From NCBI RefSeq assembly GCF_030269925.1, contig NC_085107.1:12958001-13022000 (forward strand): a DNA stretch of 64,000 nucleotides. Direction: 5' to 3'. The notes beneath the pieces are model-generated. The model was not told the origin of the DNA, searched no databases, and saw nothing but the letters and a program-made list of their open reading frames with translations. Positions 19,101 through 28,490 of the stretch are shown here, piece after piece. Numbering within the stretch: position 1 is the stretch's first letter; every line of letters begins with the position of its first letter. Source of the DNA: Bombyx mori (lineage: Eukaryota > Arthropoda > Insecta > Lepidoptera > Bombycidae). The position numbers and the translations under genes are program-made.

Positions 19101-22038
19101 TCCGGTGCTTAGTGAGCCCCTTATCATGTCATTCTCCAAATAAGATTCCTTTAAGCAAATGGCTCTGCCTGGGCCAGGCATTGCTAGTCGTTCCCGATAC
19201 ACCGTATTTAAATACCGTAAAATGGAGGGAATCAGGACACTTTTTAAGTTCGACATTGTTTTTTATCGTACTCCGATCGTAATGGTTCCGTAGGCTTAAA
19301 TTTTTTTAAATGATGCGTTATTATACATAGTTCATTACAAATTATACACAAAAACTGAAAAAAACTAGCTTGAACTGATTCACCTTGGCCTTGGGGTGAA
19401 TCAGGATATGTATGGGGACAATAGTTTTTCGATAGGGCTGGCACTATTTAGTTGTTAGGTACCTAACCTAACTTTAGGTAATTAACTTTTTAATATCTTT
19501 AGTGAGTTACAAAACTTTGATGACTAAATTAAACTTTTTGATATTCTTGAACACTAAATAAAAGTCATTTTTCCATTCATTCAATTTGTCCCTATTCTAC
19601 CTCTAGTCCCTATTGCCCCCAATCTACTGTAAAATCCATGCGGTGGAAAACAAAAGAAAGTAGTTCGCTGTGATTTTGTGCGTCCAAAAATGTACCTAAA
19701 CAAATAGGGGTTTGATTTCGTTTTTGATTGTAAAGGAACCGCCTCGTATGATCCAAGGCGTCGCTTCGAATCCAATACCGCCCGTCGAGTCCATCGATCG
19801 CTATGAATACGAACAGACAGACAGACGAATTTTCAACGGTACCCGTAGCATTTGGTACAGCTTCTTCTCATCAATAAATCCGAACCACAGAATGTAGTAA
19901 GTATAACCACTATAAAAATGTAGCTCTTTTATATTTGTGTGGAATAACTGTGACATTAAAAGTTGGTGGGATAAACCACGGTAGACTTGACTTATATTTT
20001 CAATGTGACTATTTTGCGAGATATGATCGCATAATTTTAAAATTTTTAATGAATTAAATACATAATAATGACTTATTTAGAATAACTTAGCTTCGAACGA
20101 TCTTGCTCAGATCAGGTTTCAAAATTAGTTTCGTAATAATTTGTTGTCGAACTTATCCATGGTTGTCAAAAGTCCTTGGATACGACTGATTTTGATCGTG
20201 TTGAAACATATATAACAAAGACTTCTTTTAACAAAGAAAGTTTTAAGAGAACAATAATTTCAAAATATAAAAAGAACGAGATAACGATTTATTTAGATTT
20301 TCGTATTTAAAAAAAAAAAAACATTAAATTTGCACTGCTTTGTGCTGATTCGTGCGTCCAGTCAAGGAATAAGCCTAGACGACGTAGAGAATTTTCTAGA
20401 AATATCACTATAAAAAGCTATTGACTTCGGTCACTAGCGGACCAATTGCAATGACGTTTTAAAATAAAACTTAAGAGAAACATAACGTACTTTCTAGTGG
20501 GTCACGTTTGCCGTTGGTTTATATGTCCAACGAAACAATATGCCCCCCAACTTAAGCATTGTTGTTATTATGTTGTTTGTCTATGGGGATGCGTGATAAA
20601 ATTACAGCCTTATTATTATTGGGCGGCTGTATGTGTGCGAGTTTAAACGGGAGGTACATTTGTACAATATACACTTTAAGGTTCCATTGTCGTACGTCCA
20701 ATTAACACGTATGTGTTGCCTTCGCATGTATCCGTTGTCCGTAGGTCAACGTCACTGGCTAGCCTCAGGCGACATTTTGAATAATACTAAAGTGTTAATC
20801 AGAAAAAATCTAATGTCCTTTCAAAGAACATGAATACAAGTAGTGCAAGATAAATATAGGAAATACAGAAGGCATGTTAGTGTTGCACCATTGATGACAT
20901 CATTCGACATTTGTATAGATATTAAAATTGGTTCTGATGAATTCAACTGATGGGACCTCTAAGTGTTGTCGTACTGTACATTGTTATCGGGGAGCTCTTC
21001 ATTTTAGGCACTTTAGTACGTTAATTAAATTAAAGTGGAATAAATAAAATTTGATATATAAATAAAAAAATACCAGAATAAAACTAATGTGTTTACTTTT
21101 AATTAATTGTATTTTGAATAATCATGCATCCCCATACATACAATCACGTGCTTGTATTTTGATTTTATTATTGTTTCATTTTGTTTTTATTAAATAAAAA
21201 CTATTTATTTTTCCTTTTACAATTTGTTTCATAAATTCATCGCCCTTGACAAAATAATTATTTATATATTTTTAAGTTGATTTTAAATTTTTAATTGTGA
21301 ATTTTAAGTATAATTATAATATATATGAAATAGTTATATTGTTTCTTATAAATAAATCATTATAGTTAGATTATTATATGGTTTGTTACAATTTAAGTAC
21401 ACGAATTCCAGCTTCGGTGTTTTGAGAGATTAATATATTATAAAAGCAAAATCGCTTTAGTACATTGTATCGACTTGTCACTAAATATGATTGTTAAAAC
21501 TGACATCTATCCAATAAATAAGATTAAATTGTGCACTAAAGATTAAATACTGTGCCAATAACTTCCAATACATTTATTTATTTAGCTTAAGTTGAAACAT
21601 AGTTTACAAAGTAAATGAATAGGCGGGCTGGTTCCATATTTTTTCTATAGCCGATTTATCGACACGGAATTTTTTGAAAAGTAGATAATTTAACTTTTTT
21701 TAAATGGTTGCACACCTTTTAACTTTTGTTCAAACCTCATTTAGAATTTTGAAAGAGTACGCTTAGTGAAAAGTAAAATTTAGTCAACTCAAGCCGCTGG
21801 TTTAATTTCTATTGAAACACTAAAACTCACATCTTCATCGACCACACTTAATTTTCGACGTTTCAAGTTTATGTGACTTAAGTGACTTTGCTTATCACTC
21901 GTTTTATGAATTTATCATGATATTGACAATGACGAAGCTAGAACTCGACTAGTAGATTAATTAAATAAATCTGTTGTGTTTTATTGTGAAGCATGTTTTT
22001 TTTTTCTACCCTTCTGTGTCTGCAGTAAGTATAAGTGA
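9976..22038 (+). CDS. TCF25: TCF25/NULP1 homologue (Rqc1-like), 12 coding exons, 594 aa
   Basis: Joined exons: 9976-10101, 10590-10832, 10961-11133, 11661-11743, 15056-15234, 15318-15428, 15516-15831, 16479-16602, 16693-16834, 17666-17779, 19736-19896, 22026-22038. All phases agree and the sum is 1785 nt including the stop. The N-terminus MSNRNMRKLCGG matches the MSxRxxRxLxG start of the family. An acidic/basic low-complexity region (residues 14-120) follows, then a DEIDRSVLE segment, a GLSMSILE motif (about 209), the helical HPLFDLTD...RPFHVAILKYIYML region, and LALRAREHLW (about 357-366). In yeast Rqc1 and human TCF25 the family acts with the Ltn1/Listerin ribosome-quality-control complex on 60S subunits. 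Human TCF25 was also described as a basic-HLH-like repressor. The C-terminus is shorter and more divergent than in vertebrates (676 aa in human). It may be a fast-evolving paralogue. Confidence 0.85.
10590..10832 (+). CDS. TCF25: TCF25-like exon 2
   Basis: Residues 43-123. Acceptor GGTAG at 10589 and donor GTAAGT at 10833, phase 0 at both ends. Encodes a Ser/Asp/Glu/Asn-rich stretch with short SDNQPATSSGNQPSS repeats. A basic KNKKNKEKKRLKKLRK tract follows, as in the Lys-rich region of human TCF25. Confidence 0.85.
10961..11133 (+). CDS. TCF25: TCF25-like exon 3
   Basis: Residues 124-181. Acceptor TTTTCAG at 10960 and donor GTATAT at 11134, phase 2. The MDEIDRSVLE start and YRRLFGPDEDER end align with the DIDRILE and LKRYFGA segments of human TCF25. 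Confidence 0.85.
11383..11567. mobile_element. MITE-like element with about 27-bp terminal inverted repeats
   Basis: The left end ATATCGTCGCTGTCAAAC (11383-) and right end GTTTGACAACGACGATAT (-11567) are inverted copies that also share AAAATCTG/CAGATTTT. About 130 bp of AT-rich, non-coding sequence lies between them. It sits in TCF25-like intron 3. The target-site duplication is not clear-cut, so the superfamily is undetermined. Confidence 0.6.
11661..11743 (+). CDS. TCF25: TCF25-like exon 4
   Basis: Residues 181-209. Acceptor TTCACAG at 11660 and donor GTAAAG at 11744, phase 2 in and phase 1 out. Encodes a short basic segment (KLRRSVIVPFTEDAF) running into the Gly of the GLSM motif shared with exon 5. 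The join restores the family's (K/N)xGLSM sequence, which fixes the donor choice. Confidence 0.8.
12575..12765 (-). repeat. Retroposon 3'-end family (CCGGATC...TCTCAGTGGG type), minus copy
   Basis: The reverse complement matches the block at 12940-13090: TCCGGTAGTAGATTCATTCG, then GTCTCCTGGCTGAGC, then a GGTGAAACTG-like stretch. It forms an inverted pair with the next feature. Confidence 0.55.
12780..13095 (+). repeat. Retroposon 3'-end family, plus copy
   Basis: Contains CACGTCATTACGGATTC, GAGTTTCTTGTCGGATCTTC and GGTCGCGATTCCGATCCGG. These are shared with copies at 34119, 48962, 56850 and elsewhere in the window. This copy has the longer GTCTCCTTCGGGGGCGCTC ending also seen at 61372. No open reading frame. 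The parent element is not identified, though a LINE 3' UTR is likely. Confidence 0.6.
15056..15234 (+). CDS. TCF25: TCF25-like exon 5
   Basis: Residues 209-268. Acceptor TTTATAG at 15055 and donor GTCAGA at 15235, phase 1 in and phase 0 out. GLSMSILERKEDITYFVF and the following region align with the GLSMRLLESKKGLSFFAF segment of human TCF25. This is the strongest single family match. Confidence 0.87.
15318..15428 (+). CDS. TCF25: TCF25-like exon 6
   Basis: Residues 269-305, phase 0 at both ends. Acceptor CCTTTAG at 15317 and donor GTACGT at 15429. Ends CSHPLFDLTD, matching the ECAFHPLFSLTSG region of the human protein. Helical repeat region. Confidence 0.86.
15516..15831 (+). CDS. TCF25: TCF25-like exon 7
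   Basis: Residues 306-411. Acceptor TTTATAG at 15515 and donor GTGGGT at 15832, phase 1 out. Carries RPFHVAILKYIYMLTNKAC and RTALELAKVMLNIDP, then DVLALRAREHLW and SYPLALFHIAV. These match the Leu-rich helical core of TCF25 (RTALEYCKLILSLEP, DHLALRARNYEYL). Its locally higher GC content is typical of conserved exons. Confidence 0.88.
16137..16312 (+). repeat. Retroposon 3'-end family copy with A-rich tail
   Basis: CAGCCCACAGAGCTTCTCGC and TTCGCAGTGGGTCGCGATTCC lead to GCTAACAGCGAATAGGTAGG and an A-rich end. In intron 7 of the TCF25-like gene. Confidence 0.65.
16479..16602 (+). CDS. TCF25: TCF25-like exon 8
   Basis: Residues 411-452. Acceptor ATCCAG at 16478 and donor GTAATT at 16603, phase 1 in and phase 2 out. 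The junction codon with exon 7 makes Asp (KHKDQLLKQA). MGYPTVMLKILENC aligns with the MFPGVLLPLLESC segment of human TCF25. Confidence 0.85.
16693..16834 (+). CDS. TCF25: TCF25-like exon 9
   Basis: Residues 452-499. Acceptor TTGGACAG at 16692 and donor GTCAGT at 16835, phase 2 in and phase 0 out. DLQELINFYAKMAYGKWREP aligns with the QLVNLYLGRSHFLWKEP stretch of human TCF25. Confidence 0.86.
16984..17542 (+). mobile_element. Non-autonomous Helitron
   Basis: Starts TCTATCTGTCTTCATGTATA directly after an A. Ends with the GC-rich hairpin GCGCAGCCGCGTGCGC, then AGCTAG followed by T. A 5' TC, a 3' hairpin plus CTAG, and insertion between A and T are Helitron hallmarks. There is no coding sequence inside. 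Lies in intron 9 of the TCF25-like gene. Confidence 0.7.
17666..17779 (+). CDS. TCF25: TCF25-like exon 10 (GC donor)
   Basis: Residues 500-537. Acceptor GAACAG at 17665, phase 0 at both ends. The donor is GAG followed by GCAAGT at 17780, a GC-AG intron. No GT donor in the right frame is available before the downstream frame loses similarity. RMNIYRGYPLQVIRHLA takes the place of the PRNIHRHVILSEIKEA motif of human TCF25, with notable divergence. Confidence 0.82.
17884..18484 (-). mobile_element. CR1/jockey-like LINE 3' end with internally deleted ORF
   Basis: The minus-strand frame (18484-17939) reads YCSHLWAGAPKYQLLPFDSI and RRAVRIVDN, then jumps to HPYYLEPLRSSTVHFQRSFL and PRTIRLWSELPTVFP. 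This is the C-terminal end of a reverse transcriptase ORF. The segment between these blocks is shorter than usual and out of register, indicating an internal deletion. The 3' UTR ends in the AGGCAGACGGGCATACGGCC block with a poly-T run (tail) at 17880. Dead copy in intron 10 of the TCF25-like gene. Confidence 0.8.
18858..18945 (+). mobile_element. Bm1-type SINE fragment, plus strand
   Basis: ATCCGCACGGGTAGGTACC through GGTTTGAAGTGTGG matches the SINE middle with several substitutions. Beyond 18945 the similarity is lost. Confidence 0.65.
19736..19896 (+). CDS. TCF25: TCF25-like exon 11
   Basis: Residues 538-591. Acceptor TTGTAAAG at 19735, in phase 0 with exon 10. EPPRMIQGVASNPIPPVES and RYEYEQ correspond to the DPLPPSDTIYSYV region. 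FFSSINPNHRM corresponds to ALFFRSLLPNYTM. The frame meets TAG at 19895, but the same bases form a strong donor TA|GTAAGT at 19897. The exon can therefore either end the protein at Met or splice in phase 2 to 22026. Confidence 0.8.
22026..22038 (+). CDS. TCF25: TCF25-like terminal coding segment, 4 residues (tentative)
   Basis: An excellent acceptor (a pyrimidine-rich run ending GTCTGCAG at 22025) follows the phase-2 donor of exon 11. The join gives Tyr-Lys-Tyr-Lys and TGA. It changes the protein by only four residues. The alternative is read-through into the TAG of exon 11. A polyadenylation-type AATAAA lies at 22576. Confidence 0.5.
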
Positions 22039-22575
22039 TCGCTATTGTAGCATAATTTCTTATACATATATATAAATGGCCTACAATTTAACACTCCTTA
22101 ATTAATTTTATATCCCTTAAACCTTAAATTTATTTGCAATCGTTTCTCCTTTAAACTTTAGAAAGAATACCCCACAGCGAGCTTTTCTATTTATGCTTTT
22201 ATTTTCGTAAAGTATTTCGTAACGGTTAATGGGTTCGCTAGAAAATCGACTGGCAGAACATATAATTATGACTTCATTTAGATCTCAATAGATTTCAAAA
22301 ATATATATACATAATAATATGTGTTATTGGAGAACTACGTACAGCTTTAGGCGAAAGTGGGCTGACGGTGATGCATGATACTATGTTGTTGCTTACATTG
22401 AAATATCACTGCTGTCCAAAAACATGTTCACTGTTGTTCACTACATGATCATTTGCAATATAACCCTCGAATACTACGCCAGAATGTGGTAATGCAAATA
22501 TTATTTTACATACCGATATCACGGCTATGTTGAAATATTGTCATTTAATATTCATATTAAAAAACAGAATAGTAT

Positions 22576-22581
22576 AATAAA
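22576..22581 (+). terminator. Candidate polyadenylation signal AATAAA
   Basis: AATAAA 538 bp after the proposed stop of the TCF25-like gene and before the next exon at 23134. AATAAA occurs often by chance in such AT-rich DNA, so this is weak. Confidence 0.25.
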
Positions 22582-23133
22582 ATGAGTAACAGTGAATATG
22601 CAACGTATTGCACTGTGTAAATTAGTTTCAATGAACACCGCCGATATTTATTTTATAAATCACGAACATATCACCTAAAAAGTAAAAAATACTAGATGCA
22701 AGCAGCGGAGGACCAGTCACTGTGATATATCTTGAAAGTGGGTGGCTGAGATACAGTAGGGGCTGTCTATAGGCCAAAGATAATATAACAATAAAAAAAA
22801 ACAAATTAAGACGCACATACATACATCGTTATATCACACAAAATGAATATACTGAGAATTAAAAATAATCCCAGGATTATTAAAATTTGTAACAGCTGCC
22901 AACAGAATTTATAGTGGGATACAAATCCAAAATACATGATGTTAGAAAACTTTATAAAATTTTTACTTGCATAATACAGTTCATAGATATTTTTTCAGTA
23001 GTAAAAAAAAGTAATTTCATGTGTAAATGAATACAAAATAAAAATTAGGCCTTAGTAAGAAAGAAGCATGTAATTAGAATTTTCATGTTTGAGTTAGGAT
23101 AAATTGCTTTTTTTTGTATGTTTATCAATATAG

Positions 23134-24502
23134 AAACGATAGTCAACGTTTGATTACTTACAGTAATGGAACTCGTCGGTCAGAAAGAATGTGGACAGGA
23201 CTATTCGACGATATCAGTCCATCATATCGCAGAACTTGCATTGGGCACGAGCTCAATCGGAAGCGACAAGCCGAAGATCGTTATCAGGAATCTTTGCTTC
23301 GGGCTATATCAGTTACTCATGATAATAATTTAAACAATTTCACGAAACTTCTGCTGAAAATTTATGCGAAATTCGCATCTCAATGTGGACGATCGGAACA
23401 ATCTTTAAGTATCCGTCCACCTTACGTAGTTCCTCGGGATCAATTACCGTCTTTCATTCAACGGTCAGTGGAAATCGAACAAGCCGAATTCCATCCAAGT
23501 GGAACAGGAAAAGAACCGCAACCCGGTTCTGTTCCTGCACCAGGTCCATCATCTGTACCAAAAGTAATAACCGACCCTGAACTCGGAACTGTAACTTTAA
23601 CTTTGCCAGAATCTAATTTGATCTTTAATTCATCTGAAGTATTACGTGTCTCATCAACTGATTTGGTACCGGGGTCCTCATCAGAATCAGTAGTTGAGCC
23701 TGCTCATGAAGTAGCACCTGGATCGTCATCTGAAATTTTGCCAGAGTCACCACCGGAATTTGTACCTGGGTTTTCAAATGAAATCGAACCTGGGTCTTCA
23801 TCGGAAGTGGTACCTGAATTTACATCCGAAATTATACCTGGCAATACAATTCAATTCGCACTTGAGGTGTTACCAGAAGCAGTACCGGGGATTTCATCAG
23901 AAAAGCTACCAGGCATTGAAAATGAAAATGTACCATATGCAACTGGCGTTGCATCTAATATTGAAGACGATTCTGACGAAGACATCGATTTTACTGCGGA
24001 AAAACCCGTAATTATCCGTGAACAAAAGACTTTAATTGTTGATGAGATTAAGCCTTTCCAAATTGACGGTTTTAGGCCATTACACTTTGACCTTCTCCAT
24101 AGACCAGATCATACGGCTGATTTTGATCCTCGTCGAGATAATATACTTTTCGGGATAGAGGAGGAGCTAGAGGAACCTGATCTCGGGCGTGAGCGAATCG
24201 ATCGCATTCATAACTTGCTTGCGTTGGAAGATCTGGATGATGATTCTGAGGATAGCGATGATGAAATCGATGATGATGATGAAGACGAAGACGATGACGA
24301 TGATGAGGACGTATCGGAGGTGCCTCAAGACCAGACTGAACAGGCAGAAGGACAAAACAACGAGGACCGCAACAATCAAACTCAGCAGCTCGAAGAACAG
24401 GCACAAGCTAATCAAGAACCTACTAATAAGGAAGCAGACGCGAATGAACAAAAATCGGAAGCCGACAACGAAGGTTCCGATAACAATCAGGCTAACGAAT
24501 AA
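23134..24502 (+). CDS. Unrecognised acidic, PSE-repeat protein (terminal or sole coding exon)
   Basis: Open frame to a stop at 24502. A polypyrimidine-AG acceptor ends at 23133. The first in-frame ATG is at 23189 (437 residues to the stop). If spliced, the exon starts in phase 2. Segments are: a basic N-terminal part with RTCIGHELNRKRQAEDRYQE and a helix-like SLLRAISVTHDN; a Pro-rich linker; imperfect Pro-Gly-Ser-Ser-Ser-Glu/Val-Pro-Glu repeats at about residues 160-247; a conserved-looking block (IKPFQIDGFRPLHFDLLHR); and a run of Asp/Glu at about 347-381. The C-terminus is Gln/Asn/Glu-rich. No signal peptide or membrane span is evident. It may be a nuclear or chromatin-type acidic protein, but I recognise no family. 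It lies 1.1 kb after the TCF25-like gene on the same strand. Direct splicing from exon 11 would create an immediate TAA, so a separate gene is likelier. Confidence 0.6.
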
Positions 24503-26094
24503 TTGTGCCGTAAAAAGAAATAGAAGCATTCTACCGCAATCATTTATGGATCTTTTAGAAGAATTTATATATATATATAATATCTTTATCGAAAACTGTA
24601 TTAAAATTTGTGTTACCTACAGATATTATTTGGTCATAGTTTGTGGGAGGGTGGTCACGCATTTCATTCCTTATCATCATTTGTGGAATTTTAATACGGT
24701 TCAGGATATTAAAATCAAAACGCACGGTCGGTATCTTACTACTGATGGAGATATGTTACTGAGTTAATAGAGGACTTAATAGATGGATAGGATGACTGAA
24801 ATGACTACTGACTGAATAGTAACGATTATTCTTCTCTTATTTTTTTGAAGAAATTTGTAGTTCTGTAAATATTGACTTATTTAAAACAGTTAATTCGGTA
24901 TCTTAGAAACTCACAGCATGAAACATATTTTCGTTTCATCAAAAAACAGAGTTAAGCTTAAGAAAAAAAGTAATTACTATCCAGAAGCTTTTACAAGTTC
25001 ATAAAATAGGAATTGAACTTTTTTAGAATTTCAAACTTGATGCTGTTTTCCCAGTATGCTGCGATTTTACTGCGAATACACATTCTAATTTTTGTGAATT
25101 AGCCGCTATGTCTATTTGAATGGTATTAATAATTACTATTCTCTTTAGAATATATATTAGTTATTAAGATAATTTACTCTTAATAATCAGTTAGGTTCAA
25201 ATTTAAAATTTCTCGGTTGTATATGTGGCTTATAAATTAATTTAAATGTATTGTTCATAAATTTATTTACGAATTTTAATAAAATTCACTTACCTTAAGT
25301 CGGTTTAAATTTAAATTCATTTATGATCTAATTTAATAGATACTAATTTTAATTAAATTTTACATAAAGCAATTTGAATTAAAAAAGTAAAGTATTAAAT
25401 ATTTTATAATTTTATTAAATTTAATTATTTCACTCAAAATACGTAATTAGGTTATTATCTTATTTTTATCTTATCAATTAATCCATTGCATTTTCATCGT
25501 AATTTATAATGTTTACGTAAAATTAGTCTTTGTGGTAATTTTTTTGTGATAGTATTAAATTGATTCATTATATTTCAGTATTCGATTAATTATAAAGGTG
25601 TCAAACAAGTATGTAACTGAAAACGTCCTGAATGAATAAGCGTGCCGATGTGAACTTACAAAAAAAATGTAATTAACATTGCCCTTTTTTTGTAGTCTAA
25701 TAAAGTCTGTTCCAAATGCAGAGTGAAGAAGGTCATTGAACTTGGGTTAACCGAATCAATTACCCTCCTGTATTGGTTTTAAATGTAATTCTTACTGGCT
25801 TTGGTTGATAAACTGAATTCACCTTTATGTCTTCAATGGGTTCCTGAAATTAAATAATAAAGTCTTCACGTCGGTACATTCTAGAACAGTCCACGACCGA
25901 ATCAAATTGGCAGCCGCTGCCTGTCCACGCTGTAAAACGTATATGTGGTAGATGTTTAAAAGTCACGGAAGTCTAGTGCTTCAGTTTTGCAACTGGTACC
26001 AACAATAATTTGGGTTAATGACAGTTTTTGCTCTGCGTTTGCAATGGACTTATTTAATATTTAATAATATGGGCTAGGCCGTGTATAACCGTCT
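24503..26094. other. AT-rich region after the acidic-protein exon
   Basis: Probably includes the 3' UTR of the preceding gene. Very AT-rich from about 25100 to 25600. No gene or bounded repeat was seen. Confidence 0.4.
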
Positions 26095-26372
26095 ACTAAA
26101 ATAATAATAAATAATAATAAAGCCCTTTATTTCCGAACTACAACCATGAAATTTACATTTTTTTTTTTTTTACATGTTATTTCTTATAGTATATCTCGGA
26201 GTTCGGCGTGCCTCGTGGCATAGGCCTCCTCCAGCTCTCTCCATTGGGCTCGGTCCTCTGCAACTCTGGTCCAGTATGGTCCTAGGGTTAGGCGTATATC
26301 ATCGCTCCATCTCGTTTTTGGTCGCCCCTGTCTTCTGGTGTCCCCTCTTGGATACCATAAAGTAACCTGTTT
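26095..26372 (-). mobile_element. RTE-like LINE 3' end (C-terminal ORF remnant)
   Basis: The minus strand encodes RRQGRPKTRWSDDIRL followed by WTRVAEDRAQWRELEEAYA and a stop. This is the C-terminal signature of endonuclease/reverse-transcriptase LINEs often annotated as craniofacial development protein 2-like. The element ends with AATAAAGGGC and TTATT repeats (26094-26135 on plus). 5'-truncated. Confidence 0.75.
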
Positions 26373-27960
26373 ACTCGTCTACTAGCGTTAGTTATATGTA
26401 CGAGAGAGAGCCCAAAGGAAATCAGTACTTAATACGCGAAATAACCCGTCCGCGCGTAGTCTAAATAGTCCTTAGGCTACAAACGAATAAGTCGTTACTT
26501 TATCTGCGTTTCACGCGAAGACCATGTTTGACGCCGTTTATACTAATCGATTGATCTCTAAAATATATACTATAATTAAACATAAATTTAGGTGTCCAGA
26601 AAGTAAGTGATTTAAAACAAGACTTTGTAGAAAACGCTTATGCTATCTCGCTGCAGTACATTGCTTTTAGAACATTTTAATACTATTACATCAATACTAT
26701 TAGCACGTAGATCATTGAAACGATTCTTAATATAAGTTACTTGGTGTCATTCAAAACAAATATTAACAATTAAAAAAAAACAAAAATATGTGTTGTCGAC
26801 ATAGAATATGTTATTAGATTATAATTATTACTAATACTTGTATCTTAAAAACCAATGCATGAGTCAGGCCTAAGTCTAATTTTGTTTTACAATGATATGT
26901 CTGAACTATTTAGATATTATTTGTTGATTCTAGGCAGTGTGTTACTGTGTAAATTGCTTGTATTTATAATTACTTTTAATTGACTTCGACGCTCAAATTC
27001 GCCTTACAAATTCTATACCAGAACTTGATATACAGGTCTGTGTTTGAGAACCCCAGTTAATCCCCAACAAAAACTTAAAAAACTTATATCTCGGACCTTT
27101 ATGAGTCAAATCACTCAATTTTCCCATTAAAATCACGGAGTAATAGTAGGCAATGCATGATATAAAACTCGTACTTAAATTTATAATGCAGAGGGTTCGT
27201 CGTTGGGAGCGTGTTATGAAAAACTGAAGCTATTTGAAGTATAAGCCAAATAGCATTGTTAAGTTACTATTTAGTTTTGGGTCCGGTCATTGGTTATGGC
27301 TCATGCATAAAATTATTCAATAACCACGATTAGTCTCTTCTTATCGCTACTAAAATATGAGGAAAAGTTTGATAAAAAGAGGAAAATGCAATTGAAACAG
27401 ACGAAAAACCGTCAAAATAGAGCTCTTTGCTGAACTCCGCGTACTTTTCAAACAGGGATGCAATGCATATCGGGAAAAGATCGGATTATAAAATCGATGG
27501 TTTAACATAAGTGTTGGTTGGGGTTTAGCAAATCTTTAATATAAGCTCGAAATAAGCAACTGGCGAGAAAACGTACAGATTTGAGAAAGGTGGACGATTG
27601 TTGACGCAGCGGCTAACACGTATTTTGATCGCTGATCCGAGGCAAATTTCTAGTTGCACGGGAAAGGGATGAGATTTTTTTGTAAGAAGTGGACGAGGTT
27701 AAAATGCTTCGTAAAGGATTTTAAATATGGTTAGAAGATACTGTTCTGGCTCGCCATAATTGGTCGTCTAAAATGGGGATGCTATCTACATTTTCTTCAA
27801 ATGGTTGGTCGATTGGTCTTTTGGATTGTCTTCATCTCCCCACGAAACGGACACGCATAAAGTATATTTACTGGTTATCGTCTGGTCTTCTGGCTCGCCT
27901 TTACCAGCCGGCCTATGTAGAGGAATGAGCTTACATTGTCAGAATGTACTAGTGACTTTC
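26373..27960. other. Intergenic, no gene seen
   Basis: Mixed AT-rich DNA. A less AT-rich stretch at about 27560-27900 has no open frame or family motif. Confidence 0.4.
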
Positions 27961-28490
27961 ATTAATTGAGTGTCCGATGTTAGAATGCAAGTAGGATTGC
28001 CTTAATTGACTGTCCGATGTTAGAATGCAAGTAGGATTGCCTTAATTGACTGTCCGATGTTAGAATGCAAGTAGGATTGCCTTAATTGACTGTCCGATGT
28101 TAGAATGCAAGTAGGATTGCCTTAATTGACTGTCCGAAGTTAGAATGCAAGTAGGATTGCCTTAATTGACTGTCCAATCTTAGAATGCAAGAAGGATTGC
28201 CTTAATTGGTTGTCCGAAGTTAGAATGCAAGTCGGATTACCTATATTGACTGTTCGATGTTAGAATGCAAGTAGGATTGTCTTAATTGACTGTCCGAAGT
28301 TAGAATGCAAGAAGGATTACCCTAATTGACTGTCCGATTTTAGAATGCAAGTAGGATTGCCTTAATTGACTGTCCGAAGTTAGAATGCAAGAAGGATTGC
28401 CTTAATTGACTGTTCGAAGTTAGAATGCAAGAAGGATTGCCTTATTTGATTTTCCGATTTTAGAATACAAGTAAGATTGCCTTAATTGGC
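27961..28490. repeat. 40-bp minisatellite, 13 copies
   Basis: The unit TGTCCGATGTTAGAATGCAA plus AGTAGGATTGCCTTAATTGA-like bases repeats with an exact 40-bp period. Copies begin at 27971, 28011, 28051 and so on to 28451. The first four are virtually identical and later ones diverge increasingly (GATGT/GAAGT/GATTT variants). The array ends in a degenerate copy at about 28490. Confidence 0.93.

Noticed and set aside
22021..22036. Recursive (ratchet) splice site at TGCAGTAAGTATAAG
   Set aside because: A ratchet site needs CAG immediately followed by GTAAGT. Here only one G is shared (CA-GTAAGT), so acceptor and donor cannot be regenerated at the same point.
23134..24502. Treating this exon as the C-terminus of the TCF25-like protein
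   Set aside because: The phase matches the donor at 19896, but the junction codon would be TAA, an immediate stop. No other in-phase donor in exon 11 avoids a stop.
24072..24529. Hydrophobic or His-rich open frames antisense to the acidic protein exon
   Set aside because: They arise from reading the Asp/Glu codon runs and repeats in other frames. The plus frame ending at 24502 is longer and has coherent domains.
27961..28490. CRISPR array
   Set aside because: The 40-bp units are contiguous with no unique spacers, and the genome is clearly eukaryotic. It is a minisatellite.
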